DNA of 64,000 nt from Hyphomicrobiales bacterium (GCA_900468065.1 UBTA01000094.1:22707-86706); one strand, 5' to 3'; positions 27,005-38,038 are shown, counted from the stretch's first letter. Made by a program: numbers and translations. The notes: generated by a model from the letters alone, not told the origin.

Positions 27005-27967
27005 ATGGATCTTTCTCTTCTCGACTGCTTCGTCAAAGTTGCCGATTCCCGTTCGATTTCAGCCGCTTCCAGGCTGCATCGGCTGCCCAAGTCGACGCTG
27101 AGCCACAAGATACGCCAGCTGGAAGACGAATTCGGCATCGAACTCTTCGTGCGCCAAGGCCATCAGCTCCACGTGACCGATGCCGGCGCAGAGTTCTTGC
27201 GCTATGCCCGTCTCATTCAATCCAATTGCGAGGATGCGACAACCGCGATGGCCGAGATGCGGCAGGAGGTTGCGGGCACGCTGAGGGTCGGCTCGACCGG
27301 CGAATTCGGCACGACGATCACCTCCGAGCTGCTCTACGCGTTTCGCCAGCAATATCCGCAGGTCAATCTCGATGTGGTGTTCCTGAGTTCCAGGCAACCC
27401 TTCTCCGATGTCACCGAGCAGGCGCTCGATGGAATATTTCACTGGGGGGAGCCTTCAGATGTCGACTATATCAGCCGTCGGCTCTCTGTCTCGTCCTACG
27501 GCCTCTTTACCAGCGCCGACTACATCGCACGGTACGGCGCCCCGGTTACGCCTGGCGATTTGGCTGGCCATCGCGGCCTGGTCTTTCGGCAGCCGACGCG
27601 GCTGCAATCCTGGTATCTGACGCGGGATGATGCTGGGGAGATCGACCTGTTGCCAGCTGCGACCTGCACCACCAATGACTACTGGACAATCAAATATTTC
27701 GCGGTCGCTGGCGAAGGGATCGCGTATCTGCCGGAATTCTTCGTTGAAACGGAACGTCAGGCGGGCCTGCTCATACCCGTTCTGGGCGAATGGAGTTCAC
27801 CGAAGACCGCAATCAATCTGATTTACTCACGCCGCAGGCACGTTTCCAAGCGCTTCAAAGCCTTCGTCGAATTCTGTATCGACTTCTATCGCAATCGCCA
27901 TCACACGAGCATTCCCCGCTACTATGTCGAGAAAGTCAGCATGCCAGCCCGGGATCTGGCTCGATAA
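27005..27967 (+). CDS. LysR-family transcriptional regulator
   Basis: A 320-residue regulator starting at MDLSLLDCFVKVADS. The helix-turn-helix (SISAASRLHRLPKSTLSHKI) is followed by an effector domain from about residue 90. It is divergent from the purine operon with 107 bases between the starts, so it probably regulates the deaminase/permease genes in response to a purine. No clean operator was identified in that gap. Confidence 0.92.
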   Translation: MDLSLLDCFVKVADSRSISAASRLHRLPKSTLSHKIRQLEDEFGIELFVRQGHQLHVTDAGAEFLRYARLIQSNCEDATTAMAEMRQEVAGTLRVGSTGEFGTTITSELLYAFRQQYPQVNLDVVFLSSRQPFSDVTEQALDGIFHWGEPSDVDYISRRLSVSSYGLFTSADYIARYGAPVTPGDLAGHRGLVFRQPTRLQSWYLTRDDAGEIDLLPAATCTTNDYWTIKYFAVAGEGIAYLPEFFVETERQAGLLIPVLGEWSSPKTAINLIYSRRRHVSKRFKAFVEFCIDFYRNRHHTSIPRYYVEKVSMPARDLAR

Positions 27968-28097
27968 CACCTCGCGTGACCGCACCATCAACAAATCATT
28001 AACCATGTTCGCCGTTACCGGGGGAACATTGAAGCCAGCACCATACGAATATCACGTTGTTCCGATTTGACACATCTGCGGAAAACGAGGTGCAACC

Positions 28098-28247
28098 ATG
28101 GTAACATCTGATAGAGGCGCAAAGATCACACTTGTCATCTTCACGATGGCGACGGCAATGATCCTGCATCTGGCAATGGGCAGCGAACGCTCTGTCCCCG
28201 TTGGCGTTTCATCGGAGACGACGGCGTCTATATCTGAAGAACCGTAG
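28098..28247 (+). CDS. Small single-span membrane or exported protein (49 aa)
   Basis: Start ATG at 28098 with GAGG upstream; stop TAG at 28245-28247. The protein begins MVTSDRGAKIT, has one hydrophobic segment LVIFTMATAMILHLAMG and ends in a short Ser/Thr/Glu-rich tail. It could be a membrane-anchored peptide. No family is recognised. The flanking stretches (27968-28097 and 28248-28452) show nothing else. Confidence 0.45.
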   Translation: MVTSDRGAKITLVIFTMATAMILHLAMGSERSVPVGVSSETTASISEEP

Positions 28248-28452
28248 CCGACCGGCAGAGAAGGGCACTTCTCGCCGGTGCGTCGTGTGGAACGCAGACA
28301 ACGTCGGCAACCGGCGCGGCCAAATGCTCGCCGCTGTAATGGCTGTTGTTCAACAGGTGAAGTCATTCACACGCTGCGATCCTGCCCTTCGCATACAGCC
28401 GCTCGCCACCGCCTATATGATCGCACCCCAACCGACAGCCTGCGCACCACGC

Positions 28453-30999
28453 CTATTCTTCGTCCGCAACCGGCATCTCGACCGGCTCGCGTCCTGCCGA
28501 GAGAATCGAGCGCTTACCAACGTGGTTGGCCGGACCGACGAGGCCTTCCCGCTCCATGCGCTCGACCAGTGAAGCGGCTCGGTTATAGCCGATCTGCAGG
28601 CGGCGCTGGATGTAGGAAGTCGAGCATTTCTTGTCCCGCAGGACGACCTTGACCGCCTTGTCGTAGAGGTCGTTGCTGTCTTCTTCCGCCATCGCGCCCT
28701 TGTCGAAAACTGCAACGTCTTCTTCGGCTGTATCTTCGATCTCTTCGGCATCTTCTGTGACGGTGCCCAAATATTCCGGCCGGCCTTGCGTCTTCAGGTG
28801 GGCGACAACCTTTTCGACCTCCTCGTCCGAGACGAACGGCCCGTGGACACGGGCAATACGCCCGCCACCGACCATATGCAGCATGTCTCCCTGCCCCAGC
28901 AGATGTTCTGCGCCCTGTTCGCCGAGGATTGTCCGGCTGTCGATCTTCGAGGTGACCTGGAAGGAAATCCGGGTCGGAAAATTGGCCTTGATCGTGCCTG
29001 TGATGACATCGACGGACGGACGCTGGGTCGCCATGATCAGATGGATGCCCGCAGCGCGGGCCATCTGGGCCAGCCGCTGGATTGCACCTTCGATCTCTTT
29101 GCCCGCAACCATCATCAGGTCGGCCATCTCATCGACGATGACGACGATGTAGGGCATCGGCGCGAGGTCCATTTCTTCCTGTTCGAAAATGGCTTCGCCG
29201 GTCGACCGGTCAAACCCGGTCTGCACGCTGCACAGAATTGTTTCGCCCTTTGCCCGCGCCATCGCCGCACGCGCATTGTAACCGTCGATATTGCGCACAC
29301 CGAGCCGCGACATCTTGCGGTAACGGTCTTCCATTTCGCGCACGGCCCATTTCAGCGCCATGACCGCTTTTTTCGGATCGGTCACGACGGGGGTCAGGAG
29401 ATGGGGAATACCGTCATAGACGGAGAGTTCAAGCATCTTCGGATCCACCATGATCAGGCGGCATTCCTCCGGTTTCAGCCGGTAGAGCAGCGACAGGATC
29501 ATCGTGTTGATGGCGACGGATTTGCCCGAGCCTGTCGTACCGGCGACCAGAAGATGCGGCATCTTGGCGAGCTCGGCGATAACCGGCTCGCCGCCAATGG
29601 TTTTGCCCAGGCAAAGCGCCAGCTTGAACCGGGTTTCCCCGTAGTTTTCCGATTCGATCAACTCGCGGAAATAGACGGTTTCACGCACCGGGTTTGGCAA
29701 TTCGATGCCAATGACGTTGCGGCCAGGCACAACAGCAACACGGGCCGACAGGGCCGACATCGAACGGGCGATATCGTCGGACAGGCCAATGACGCGCGAC
29801 GACTTTACGCCGGGCGCCGGCTCGAACTCATAAAGTGTGACGACCGGTCCTGGGCGGACATCGATGATCTCGCCGCGCACCCCGAAATCCTCGAGCACGC
29901 TCTCCAGCAAGCCGGCACTCTGTTCAAGCGCTTCCTGGGTGATGACAGCCGTTTCCTGAACGGTCGGCTCCTGCAGCAGCGTCACAGGCGGGAAAACATA
30001 CTCACCGCTGCCGCCGTCTGTGGCCAAATCCGGGGTGGCGACAAAGGTATCCGGACGCACCGCCCGGATGGGCCGGACTGCGGTCACGGCCGGCTTTGCA
30101 ACACGCGCAGGCTCGAGAGGGGCTGCGATGGTTGCAACGACCGCTTCGGGCTCCTGGCTCACCTGTTCCCTCGTCTGCGATGGCGCCTGGGCAAGCGCAG
30201 GGGCGGGAGCAGCCCCGGAAATCGCCGGCATCGCCAACAGAGGCGCCGGAAATTGGCGGCCGGCCGGCTTAATACCGATTTCGCGGTAAAGCGCGGTCAC
30301 GGAATTGGGCGCGGCCTGATAGGCCGGTGGCTGCCACCGCAGCGCCGGCACCAGGGCATCCATGTCGGCTTCCATATCCATGGTGTCCCAGAATACCGCG
30401 TCGGACACATGCAGAAAGGCGTTGGACCGCAAAAACACCGGTTCGGAACCATTCGCGGAGACAACACGGTCCTCGGCGGGAAAACAGGCGAGATCAATGT
30501 CCGCCTGGTGCGGCTCTTCCTCGACAACCGATGCCGCGGCTTGTGTTTCGAGTTCGTGTTTCAGACGGAGCGAAAGCAGTTGAATGCCGGAGGCTGGCTC
30601 TTCCAGCTGAACCGCCGGATGAAACTGTTCAATCACCGGCGGGCAAACAACATCCACAGGCTCATAACTCACCAGAACCGCATCGGTGGGGACATCCGGG
30701 GTTTGCGCTTCCGTGGTCACATCCGAGGCTTGCCGCTTCGAATAGACGCTTTCCGGTGTCCGGGTGAACCGTACGTTCGGGCCGAGCACGAACGCACTTT
30801 GCCAGACGGGGGCATCGCCCCTGCCTTCGATTTCGGCCATAGCATCTGTATCGGCTTCGTAAAGGCCCTCTTCAGCCTTCGCCTCCGGGGGGGCGCCGTA
30901 GATACGGCGCTGGAGCTCGGTCTTTCCCAACTGATTGTCAGGGCTCTGCTCTCCCGTATTGTCGAAGGCGTTCGAAAAATTGGTTCGGGAAAGACGCAT
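28453..30999 (-). CDS. FtsK/SpoIIIE-type DNA translocase without an N-terminal membrane domain
   Basis: An 848-residue protein from the ATG at 30999 (AGCAGG upstream); a TTG six codons earlier is possible. The first ~350 residues are acidic, Pro/Ala-rich and have no obvious membrane span. The motor then follows: the EVQ-like domain, Walker [10 protein letters not shown], Walker [24 protein letters not shown], and a C-terminal winged-helix gamma domain ([17 protein letters not shown]) that reads polar DNA sequences. FtsK pumps DNA at the septum to help chromosome dimer resolution. The missing membrane anchor suggests a soluble paralogue. Confidence 0.88.
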   Translation of the reverse strand: MRLSRTNFSNAFDNTGEQSPDNQLGKTELQRRIYGAPPEAKAEEGLYEADTDAMAEIEGRGDAPVWQSAFVLGPNVRFTRTPESVYSKRQASDVTTEAQTPDVPTDAVLVSYEPVDVVCPPVIEQFHPAVQLEEPASGIQLLSLRLKHELETQAAASVVEEEPHQADIDLACFPAEDRVVSANGSEPVFLRSNAFLHVSDAVFWDTMDMEADMDALVPALRWQPPAYQAAPNSVTALYREIGIKPAGRQFPAPLLAMPAISGAAPAPALAQAPSQTREQVSQEPEAVVATIAAPLEPARVAKPAVTAVRPIRAVRPDTFVATPDLATDGGSGEYVFPPVTLLQEPTVQETAVITQEALEQSAGLLESVLEDFGVRGEIIDVRPGPVVTLYEFEPAPGVKSSRVIGLSDDIARSMSALSARVAVVPGRNVIGIELPNPVRETVYFRELIESENYGETRFKLALCLGKTIGGEPVIAELAKMPHLLVAGTTGSGKSVAINTMILSLLYRLKPEECRLIMVDPKMLELSVYDGIPHLLTPVVTDPKKAVMALKWAVREMEDRYRKMSRLGVRNIDGYNARAAMARAKGETILCSVQTGFDRSTGEAIFEQEEMDLAPMPYIVVIVDEMADLMMVAGKEIEGAIQRLAQMARAAGIHLIMATQRPSVDVITGTIKANFPTRISFQVTSKIDSRTILGEQGAEHLLGQGDMLHMVGGGRIARVHGPFVSDEEVEKVVAHLKTQGRPEYLGTVTEDAEEIEDTAEEDVAVFDKGAMAEEDSNDLYDKAVKVVLRDKKCSTSYIQRRLQIGYNRAASLVERMEREGLVGPANHVGKRSILSAGREPVEMPVADEE

Positions 31000-31376
31000 A
31001 GGAACCTGCTCACTCAAAATTCACGGGCAATGGGCACACCCCTTTTCAATAGAAAATAAAGGTTAATCACCCCTTTCCAGCCATCCCTTCTGAGAGAATT
31101 TCCGTTCAGTTTCGGGAGGGCGACAATCGTTCGACCGGTGGAAAATTCATCATTTTCGGCGCGAGAACCAAGGTCTCACAGGCGCTCCAGCCGCATCAGC
31201 CCGAAATAACAGGTACCGGATATGGAGAGTTAAAATATGTATTTGGATAACTTCGGCACAAACGCGCGGATCCGTCGTGCGGCGGACCAACGACGGACGA
31301 TTGCGGATTGCGAGAGAACGCTCCATATGTGCTATCATCGCACTGCACAAATAGCTCCGAGTGAGCTGGAGATAAA
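31000..31376. other. Divergent promoter region between ftsK-like and kup genes
   Basis: A 377-base non-coding stretch. It should contain both promoters. No convincing conserved gene or RNA was seen; an A/T-rich patch lies at about 31215-31245. Confidence 0.5.
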
Positions 31377-33278
31377 ATGATCTCGTCCGCCGACAACGCG
31401 CATTCCCAAACGCCGGAAACGCGGAAATTCCTTGTCCTAATCCTTGGATCGGTGGGCGTTGTTTATGGCGACATCGGCACAAGTCCGCTTTATGCGTTCC
31501 GCGAGGCCCTGCGCCCGTTCGCCCATGATGGCGTCACCCATGACGAAGTCATCGGGCTGATCTCGCTGATGATCTGGACACTGACAATCATTGTGACGTT
31601 TAAATATGTCCTGTTCCTGTTGAGAGCTGACAATGACGGCGAAGGCGGCACGCTGTCGCTTCTGGCGCTGCTGATGAAGAAGACCAGCCGTTATACAACT
31701 GCATTGTTTTTCGCGGGGATCATCGGTGCAGCCCTGTTCATCGGCGACGCAATGATTACACCTGCCCTTTCGGTCCTGTCGGCCGTCGAGGGGCTGAAAC
31801 TCGTCACCCCGGCGCTCGCCGAGTACGTGCTGCCGATCTCCGCGACGATCATGGTGGTTTTGTTCGCAATCCAGTCACGCGGAACAGCAGCGGTCTCCAA
31901 TTTTTTCGGGCCAATCACACTCCTGTGGTTTCTGGCGATGGCAGCAGGCGGGCTCGCCCATATCGCTGATGACGTTACGATTCTGAAGGCCCTCAATCCG
32001 GTCTATGCCCTTTGGTTCATCTGGGAAGCAGGTTTTGTTGGTCTCATCGTGCTGGGCGCTGTGTTTTTGACGGTTACCGGTGCGGAGGCGCTTTATGCCG
32101 ATCTCGGCCATTTTGGCCGCCGCCCGATCCAGTGGGCGTGGTTCATCATCGTTTTTCCAGCCCTTGCACTGAACTATCTCGGCCAGGGAGCCCTGGTTCT
32201 CTCCAACCCATCGGCTGCAAGCAACCCGTTCTATCTGATGTTTCCCGAATGGGCGCTGCTGCCGGTCGTCATCCTGGCGACAGCCGCGACGATCATCGCC
32301 AGTCAGGCTGTGATCACGGGGGCCTTTTCTCTCGCCAGGCAAGCCATTCATTTGGGCTTCCTGCCCCGCCTGGAAATCCGTTTTACATCGGAAACGAATA
32401 CGGGACAGATCTATGTTCCAGCCGTCAACACACTGCTGTTGTTCGGGGTCCTGCTGCTGATCTTCGTCTTCGGCGATTCGGAATCGCTTGCGACCGCCTA
32501 CGGCATTTCGGTCACAGGAGCCATGGTTGTCACGACATTGCTGGCCTTCCAGTTTGTTCGCGTTTTCTGGGGGTGGTCGGCACTCACATCGGTGGCCATC
32601 CTGCTGCCGCTGCTTCTTTTGGAATGCGTGTTCCTGGGGGCAAACCTGCTCAAGATCCACGACGGCGGCTACGTTCCGGTCATGATTGCAGCCACGATCA
32701 TGGTGATGATGTGGACGTGGCGGAAAGGCACGCTTCTGCTGCGCGAAAAGACCAAACGCAATCATATCCCGCTGGACAAGTTCATCGCCTCCATCGAACG
32801 CAAGTCAGAACACGCTCCGGTCGAAGTTCCCGGCACGGCGGTTTTCCTGACCGGCGTACCGGACAAGGTGCCGAGCGTGCTTCTGCACAATATCAAGCAC
32901 AATCATGTCCTTCACGCGCAAAACGTCATTTTGACAATCAAAACCGCAGGCGTCCCCGTCATTCCAGACGAGCAACGTTTCGTCATTACCAAGCTTTCCG
33001 AGCGCTTTAGCAAAGTCGAACTCAAGTTCGGCTTCATGGAAACTCAAAACGTCTCCAAGGCATTGGGGCTTTGCCGAAAAGCAGGTTTCAAGTTCGAGAT
33101 CATGTCCACATCGTTCTATCTCGGACGGAGAAAGCTCGTGAGCGACCCCAATTCCGGGCTGCCAGGCTGGCAGGACCGGCTGTTTATCGCTATGGCTGAG
33201 ACCGCCATCGACCCTTCTGACTATTTCTACCTTCCCACCAACAGGGTGGTGGAGATCGGCGAACAGGTGACGATATAG
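31377..33278 (+). CDS. kup: Kup-family potassium uptake protein
   Basis: A 633-residue transporter, normal length for the Kup/HAK/KUP family. It shows [21 protein letters not shown] at residues 22-42, [12 protein letters not shown] and [18 protein letters not shown]. About 12 membrane spans are followed by a cytoplasmic C-terminal domain. It brings in K+ with protons. GGAGA lies eight bases before the start. It stands alone as a single-gene unit. Rhizobia often carry several kup copies. Confidence 0.95.
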   Translation: MISSADNAHSQTPETRKFLVLILGSVGVVYGDIGTSPLYAFREALRPFAHDGVTHDEVIGLISLMIWTLTIIVTFKYVLFLLRADNDGEGGTLSLLALLMKKTSRYTTALFFAGIIGAALFIGDAMITPALSVLSAVEGLKLVTPALAEYVLPISATIMVVLFAIQSRGTAAVSNFFGPITLLWFLAMAAGGLAHIADDVTILKALNPVYALWFIWEAGFVGLIVLGAVFLTVTGAEALYADLGHFGRRPIQWAWFIIVFPALALNYLGQGALVLSNPSAASNPFYLMFPEWALLPVVILATAATIIASQAVITGAFSLARQAIHLGFLPRLEIRFTSETNTGQIYVPAVNTLLLFGVLLLIFVFGDSESLATAYGISVTGAMVVTTLLAFQFVRVFWGWSALTSVAILLPLLLLECVFLGANLLKIHDGGYVPVMIAATIMVMMWTWRKGTLLLREKTKRNHIPLDKFIASIERKSEHAPVEVPGTAVFLTGVPDKVPSVLLHNIKHNHVLHAQNVILTIKTAGVPVIPDEQRFVITKLSERFSKVELKFGFMETQNVSKALGLCRKAGFKFEIMSTSFYLGRRKLVSDPNSGLPGWQDRLFIAMAETAIDPSDYFYLPTNRVVEIGEQVTI

Positions 33279-33628
33279 CAGCACCTTGGTGACAGCAGCT
33301 TTCGGGTGCGGCCCTCAAGGTTCAACTCCATCCCGGTCCAGGCTTGGGACGAAGATTGCGGCGGCCCACAACAGCCGCAACAGGCATGTAGCCATTTGCG
33401 ACGCCCTGTCCTCGCATGCTGACTCACGTTGAGTAAAAGACTTTTCGGCACGACAGCTTCAACATCATTCACAGCCCGGAAGAAAATCCAGTCACATTGT
33501 GACGGCCGCGCAGAAAACTCGTTCGCGATGAGGGAACCTGCGAGACAAATCATCCAATACAAATCCTATATTTTTAGTAGGCTTAATCGACGAAGAATTT
33601 GTCGCGTTCGTACGCCCAGGAGAAAACC
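33279..33628. other. Non-coding stretch of 350 bases
   Basis: No credible gene was seen. The right end supplies the ribosome site (CAGGAGA) of the GTG-started thioredoxin-like gene. Confidence 0.45.
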
Positions 33629-34213
33629 GTGCCGAAAACTCAATCCAATCCCATCGAGATCGGCGTCAAGGCCGCAGACTTTGCCTTGACGGACGCCCAT
33701 GGTCGCGTTCATCAGCTATACGATTTTGCCGACAAACCGGCACTGCTTGTGGCTTTTATCTCCAATCGCTGTCCCTTCGTGGTGCTGATTCGCGAGGAAT
33801 TCGCGACGTTTGGAAGGGAATACGCGGCCAAGGGACTGCAGATCATCGCCATCAACAGCAACGATCCGGCCGCTCACCCAGAGGAAGCCCTTGCCCGCCT
33901 CGGTGAAGAGGCTGAAACGCACGGTTATACCTTCCCCTATCTGAAGGACGCGTCGCAGGATGTGGCCAAGGCTTATGGCGCGGCATGCACACCTGACTTT
34001 TTCCTGTTCGATGCCGATCGCAAACTCGCCTACCATGGGCAGTTTGACGATGCGCGGCCGGGCAATGGAAAGGTTGTAACGGGCGCCGACCTGCGTGCGG
34101 CGGTGGACGCCGTGATCTCCGGCGCCCGTCCAGCAAGCAAGCAAATCCCGTCGATTGGTTGCAACATCAAGTGGGAACCCGGCAACGAACCGTCCTGGTC
34201 GTCCGCGGCCTGA
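33629..34213 (+). CDS. Thioredoxin-like/redoxin family protein with SxxC active site
   Basis: A 194-residue protein from a GTG start at 33629, six bases after AGGAGA. It is a redoxin-fold protein: APDF-like AADFALTDAHGRVH, INSNDPAAHPEE, AACTPDFFLFDADRKL and SIGCNIKWEPGNEP. Most relatives carry CNHCPFV at the active site; here it reads SNRCPFV, so the first cysteine is missing while the second is kept. It may act as a one-Cys peroxidase-like or chaperone-like protein. It precedes the flavoprotein/ferredoxin/ABC operon by 69 bases and may be part of it. Confidence 0.88.
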   Translation: MPKTQSNPIEIGVKAADFALTDAHGRVHQLYDFADKPALLVAFISNRCPFVVLIREEFATFGREYAAKGLQIIAINSNDPAAHPEEALARLGEEAETHGYTFPYLKDASQDVAKAYGAACTPDFFLFDADRKLAYHGQFDDARPGNGKVVTGADLRAAVDAVISGARPASKQIPSIGCNIKWEPGNEPSWSSAA

Positions 34214-34282
34214 GGCATCCGTTTCCTGCAGAGCGGCGACATCGTTCGCCGCCTTTTTTCCCAAGTGCATGCGAGATGCGGA

Positions 34283-35923
34283 ATGTCGTCAAATCAAACA
34301 GATCCAAGCGGATCCGATCCTCTTCGTCTGCAAGCTGATGTTCTGATCATCGGCGGCGGACCGTCGGGCGCATGGGCGGCACTCGCCGCAGCAGAGAACG
34401 GCACCAAGGTCGTCCTTGCCGACAAAGGGTATCTCGGGACCAGCGGAGCTACGGCGCCTTCCAATACCGGAACATGGTGCGTGGCCCCAGGGGAGGATCG
34501 CGCCCAGATCGTCGAACGGCGCTGGCAGCGCACCGCGGGCCTTGCCGATCCGCGCTGGATGCTGCGCTGTGTCGACCGCGCCTACGAAAACCTCCTGAAG
34601 CTTGTCGAATGGGGCTATCCTTTTCCGAGCGAGGATGACGGCAAGCTCTACATCGCCAATCTGCGCGGGCCGGACTACATGGCCTTCATGCGCCGCCGTG
34701 TTCTTCTCGCCGGCGTTACCGTTCTCGACCAGCATCCCGCCCTTGAGCTGCTTTCCAACGGTGAGACCGTGACCGGGGCTGCCGGCGTCGATCGCCAACG
34801 CAATCGCGACTGGCGTGTCGATGCGAAAGCCGTGGTGCTCGCCACCGGCGGCTGTGCCTTTCATGAACGCATTCTCGGCGCCACAGGCCTGACCGGCGAC
34901 GGCTATCTGATGGCAGCCGAGGCCGGCGCGACACTTTCCGGCATGGAATTCACCGGCAAATACACGCTGGCGCCGCACGGTTCGTCCCTCAACAAGGGCC
35001 TGCCCTTCCGCTGGGCAACCTTCTATCGCGAGGATGGCACCGAGATCATCAACAGCGACGGAGAGCCGCTGCGCAACGGCATTGGCGAACGCGAAAAGGA
35101 GATCGCCCGGGCGATGATCGAGGCGCCGGTCTATGCACGGCTCGATCAGGCGGAACCCGTATTGCAGGACTGGCTGCGGCAGGGGCAGCCCAACTGCTTC
35201 GTGCCCTATTCCCGCATGGGGATCGATCCGTTCAAGGCTCTTTTTCGCGTTACCTTCAAGGCAGAAGGTACGGTGCGCGGAACCGGTGGAATTCGCCTTG
35301 CGACCTCCGATTGCGGTACGGACGTACCCGGCCTCTATGTGGCGGGCGATGCCGCAAGCCGCGAGAACATGACCGGCGCGATGTCCGGCGGTGGGGCCGT
35401 CAATTCGTCCTGGGCCATTGCCAGTGGCTGGTGGTCCGGCCAGGGCGCATCGCAATTTGCCAAGCGCCACGAGCAACGATCGGCGTTTCGCTCGACCTCC
35501 AGCCCCCTCGGCGAAGCGGGTTTGCGCCCGGCTGGCACGACAAAACCCGGCCTCACGGCAAAGAATGTCATTGCTGCCGTGCAGGCTGAAGTCCTGCCGC
35601 TCGAAAAGAACTATTTCCGTGACGGAGACCGTCTGGAGGCAAGCCGGCAGAAACTCGATACGCTGTGGAGCGACGTCCGCCATCATCTGGCCGGCGCCGG
35701 CGTCGATCGCTACCGCGCGCGCGAAGCCGCAGCGATTGCCGCAACCGGCCGCTGGTCGCTGAACGCATCACTTGCGCGCCAGGAAAGCCGGGGCATGCAT
35801 CGGCGCGCCGATTTCCAGTCCAACGATCCGGCTTTCACGCGTCCGATCCTTGTCAGCGGTATCGATCATATCCGGGTTGAGGCTGCAGAGCCCGTCCAAC
35901 ACGGCAAGGAGCGCGCATCATGA
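34283..35923 (+). CDS. FAD-dependent oxidoreductase, AprA / fumarate-reductase-flavoprotein type
   Basis: About 546 residues from MSSNQTDPSG; a GTG six codons earlier is the alternative. FAD is bound by VLIIGGGPSGAWAALAAAENG near residue 20 and by the late GLYVAGDAASRENMTGAMSGGGAVN. The C-terminus has the ARQESRGMHRRADF segment of the fumarate reductase/aspartate oxidase/adenylylsulfate reductase flavoprotein superfamily. It overlaps the ferredoxin gene by four bases (ATGA), an AprA-AprB-like pairing. Next to an SsuABC-type importer, oxidation or reduction of an organosulfur compound is likely. No covalent-FAD His or fumarate-specific motif was confirmed. Confidence 0.85.
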   Translation: MSSNQTDPSGSDPLRLQADVLIIGGGPSGAWAALAAAENGTKVVLADKGYLGTSGATAPSNTGTWCVAPGEDRAQIVERRWQRTAGLADPRWMLRCVDRAYENLLKLVEWGYPFPSEDDGKLYIANLRGPDYMAFMRRRVLLAGVTVLDQHPALELLSNGETVTGAAGVDRQRNRDWRVDAKAVVLATGGCAFHERILGATGLTGDGYLMAAEAGATLSGMEFTGKYTLAPHGSSLNKGLPFRWATFYREDGTEIINSDGEPLRNGIGEREKEIARAMIEAPVYARLDQAEPVLQDWLRQGQPNCFVPYSRMGIDPFKALFRVTFKAEGTVRGTGGIRLATSDCGTDVPGLYVAGDAASRENMTGAMSGGGAVNSSWAIASGWWSGQGASQFAKRHEQRSAFRSTSSPLGEAGLRPAGTTKPGLTAKNVIAAVQAEVLPLEKNYFRDGDRLEASRQKLDTLWSDVRHHLAGAGVDRYRAREAAAIAATGRWSLNASLARQESRGMHRRADFQSNDPAFTRPILVSGIDHIRVEAAEPVQHGKERAS

Positions 35924-36246
35924 TCGAGGTGATCTCCGAGAGCCGCTGCATCGAATGCGATATCTGCGTCAAAGTCTGTCCCGCCAATGTCTTCGACAAG
36001 ACTGGCGGCGCACCGGTCATTGCGCGGCAGGACGACTGCCAGACATGCTTTCTCTGCGAAATCTATTGCCCGACGGACGCGCTCTACGTGGCGGAATATG
36101 CCGATGGGCCAGTCGCCATCACCGAGGCGGAGGTCGAAGAACGCGACCTGTTCGGCAGCTATTCCCGGGCGCTCGGCTGGAAGCGCGGCAAACCCGGCGG
36201 CACACAATTCGACCCGACCCACCGCATCCGCGTCGCTCAAGTCTGA
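35920..36246 (+). CDS. Ferredoxin-type protein with two [4Fe-4S] clusters (AprB-like)
   Basis: A 108-residue electron carrier. It has two complete cluster motifs, CIECDICVKVCP (residues 10-21) and CQTCFLCEIYCP (residues 41-52), and then a ~50-residue tail, longer than in simple bacterial ferredoxins. The tail and the overlap with the flavoprotein gene suggest a tight two-subunit complex like adenylylsulfate reductase AprBA, in which AprB carries electrons to the FAD. Real AprB is larger (~150 residues), so this is an AprB-like relative. Confidence 0.88.
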   Translation: MIEVISESRCIECDICVKVCPANVFDKTGGAPVIARQDDCQTCFLCEIYCPTDALYVAEYADGPVAITEAEVEERDLFGSYSRALGWKRGKPGGTQFDPTHRIRVAQV

Positions 36247-36266
36247 GCCCGAAGGAGACCAAACAT

Positions 36267-37103
36267 ATGGACCGCATCACCGTTACCGATGTCCACAAGA
36301 CGTTCCAGCTGAAGCCGGGCCAGTTCGTCACCATCGACGGCCAATCCACCGATAGCGTAACGGTGCTCGACGGCGTCGATCTGACGATCCGCAAGGGCGA
36401 GTTCATCACCCTGGTCGGCCCGAGCGGCAGCGGCAAGTCCGTCCTGCTCGATATCATCGGCGGTTTGACTCAAGCCACCAGCGGCAAGGTCGAGATCGAC
36501 GGCAAGGTGATTACCAAGCCCGATCCGAAGACCGGCTACGTCTTCCAGCAATATGCCCTGTTTCCCTGGCGCACGGCACTTGCCAACATCGAATATGCGC
36601 TGGAAGTGCGCGGCGTCGGCAAGCGTGAGCGCACCGACAAGGCGCGCTATTTCCTGTCGCTCTTCGGCCTGTCCGGCTTCGAGGACCGGTTCCCCAACCA
36701 GCTTTCCGGCGGCATGCAGCAGCGCGTTGCGATTGCCCGGGCACTGGCCGCAGATCCGCAGGTTCTGCTGATGGACGAGCCGTTTGCAGCACTCGATGCC
36801 CAGACCCGCGAAATCCTGCAGAGCGAGTTGCTGCGCATCTGGGAAAAGATCAACACCACCGTCGTTTTCGTCACCCATTCCATCGACGAGGCCATCTATC
36901 TCGCCGACCGGATCGTCGTGATGACCGCCCGCCCAGGCCGCGTGAAGGAGATCATCAACATCGATCTGCCGCGCCCGCGCGACGGCGATATCCGTTCCAG
37001 CACCGAATTCAACGGCCATCGCGGCCGCGTCTGGGAAGCCCTGCGGGACGAAGTGAACAAGGCGCAGAAAGACTGGGCTCTTTCGCCCGTCTATGCCGCC
37101 TGA
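36267..37103 (+). CDS. ABC transporter ATPase, SsuB/TauB type
   Basis: A 278-residue ATPase starting at [12 protein letters not shown], with GAAGGAG upstream. It has Walker A GPSGSGKS, signature LSGGMQQR, Walker [12 protein letters not shown] and the family segment [19 protein letters not shown]. Such ATPases power uptake of sulfonates, taurine, nitrate or thiamine precursors. It is 20 bases after the ferredoxin gene, so transport and redox genes share one operon. A frame open much further upstream is an artefact of the high GC content. Confidence 0.93.
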   Translation: MDRITVTDVHKTFQLKPGQFVTIDGQSTDSVTVLDGVDLTIRKGEFITLVGPSGSGKSVLLDIIGGLTQATSGKVEIDGKVITKPDPKTGYVFQQYALFPWRTALANIEYALEVRGVGKRERTDKARYFLSLFGLSGFEDRFPNQLSGGMQQRVAIARALAADPQVLLMDEPFAALDAQTREILQSELLRIWEKINTTVVFVTHSIDEAIYLADRIVVMTARPGRVKEIINIDLPRPRDGDIRSSTEFNGHRGRVWEALRDEVNKAQKDWALSPVYAA

Positions 37104-37139
37104 AGACCGCACGCTGCTTAGAAATAATGGGAGGCCAAA

Positions 37140-38003
37140 ATGGCTTTTGTAACCGATAAATCCGGCTTCGTGCCTGCAGTGACACCACGATCTCGCGACA
37201 AAGCAGCACCGGCGCGCCGCAACGGCCGCAGGCTCAATCTCGGCACGTTCGGTTACGGACTGCCGCTGCTGATCGCCTTCTTCGTGTTCTGGGAGATCGC
37301 CCCTCGCCTTGGCTGGTTGAACGCGATCTTCTTTCCGCCGCTGAGCGAAGTCCTGACCGCCTGGTACGCCATGCTGCTGGACGGCACGTTGTCTGCCAAT
37401 ATCGGCATCAGCCTTCAACGCGCCTTCATCGGCTTTGCGCTGGCACTTGTGGTGGCGATCCCGCTGGGGTTCCTGATGGGGCGCTATACGACGTTCGAGA
37501 AGGTTTCGGACCTGCTTGTCCAGACCCTGCGCAATACCTCGCAATTTGCGCTGCTGCCGGTCTTCATTCTCCTGCTCGGCATTGGCGAAGCGTCGAAGAT
37601 TGCCATCACCTTCTACTCATCGATCTTCTTTCTGTTGATCAACACCATCAGCGGCGTGAAGTCGGTCGATCCGCTGCTGCTGAAGGCTGCCCGCTCGATG
37701 GGCACCTCCGATCTTGACCTTTTCCGAAAGGTCATCCTGCCGGCCAGCATTCCGCATATCGTGGCCGGCGCGCGTCTTGCGGTGAAATCCTCGATCTTCG
37801 CGGTGATAGGCGCCGAAATGCTCGCGGCCAAATCCGGCCTCGGCTACCTCATCCAGAACTCGCAGTTGATGATGGAAACGGCCGACATGTATGCCGGCAT
37901 CCTGACGATGACCTTCATCGGCCTGATCGTGAACTACTTGCTCGTCTGGTTCGAGCGCTGGGCGACCGGCTGGAAGAGCCCATCGGAATCCTCTCCGCAC
38001 TAA
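37140..38003 (+). CDS. ABC transporter permease, SsuC/TauC type
   Basis: A 287-residue inner-membrane permease with about six spans. The family EAA loop reads KAARSMGTSDLDLFRKVILPASIPHIVAGARLA, and the coupling region is followed by IGAEMLAAKSGLGYLI, both typical of sulfonate/taurine/nitrate permeases. GGGAGG lies upstream. Forms the pore with the neighbouring ATPase and binding protein. Confidence 0.93.
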   Translation: MAFVTDKSGFVPAVTPRSRDKAAPARRNGRRLNLGTFGYGLPLLIAFFVFWEIAPRLGWLNAIFFPPLSEVLTAWYAMLLDGTLSANIGISLQRAFIGFALALVVAIPLGFLMGRYTTFEKVSDLLVQTLRNTSQFALLPVFILLLGIGEASKIAITFYSSIFFLLINTISGVKSVDPLLLKAARSMGTSDLDLFRKVILPASIPHIVAGARLAVKSSIFAVIGAEMLAAKSGLGYLIQNSQLMMETADMYAGILTMTFIGLIVNYLLVWFERWATGWKSPSESSPH

Positions 38004-38038
38004 TCCCTTATCCGACAAACAACCGTCAAAGGACGACC

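Noticed and set aside
28786..31059. A long open frame on the plus strand, antisense to the FtsK-like gene (over 750 codons)
   Set aside because: Its translation is Arg/His/Gly-rich with no domain, and the minus strand carries a clear FtsK motor. It is a high-GC shadow.
35772..36266. A long upstream extension of the SsuB-like ATPase frame
   Set aside because: It overlaps the flavoprotein and ferredoxin genes and lacks ABC features; the ATG at 36267 has a good ribosome site.
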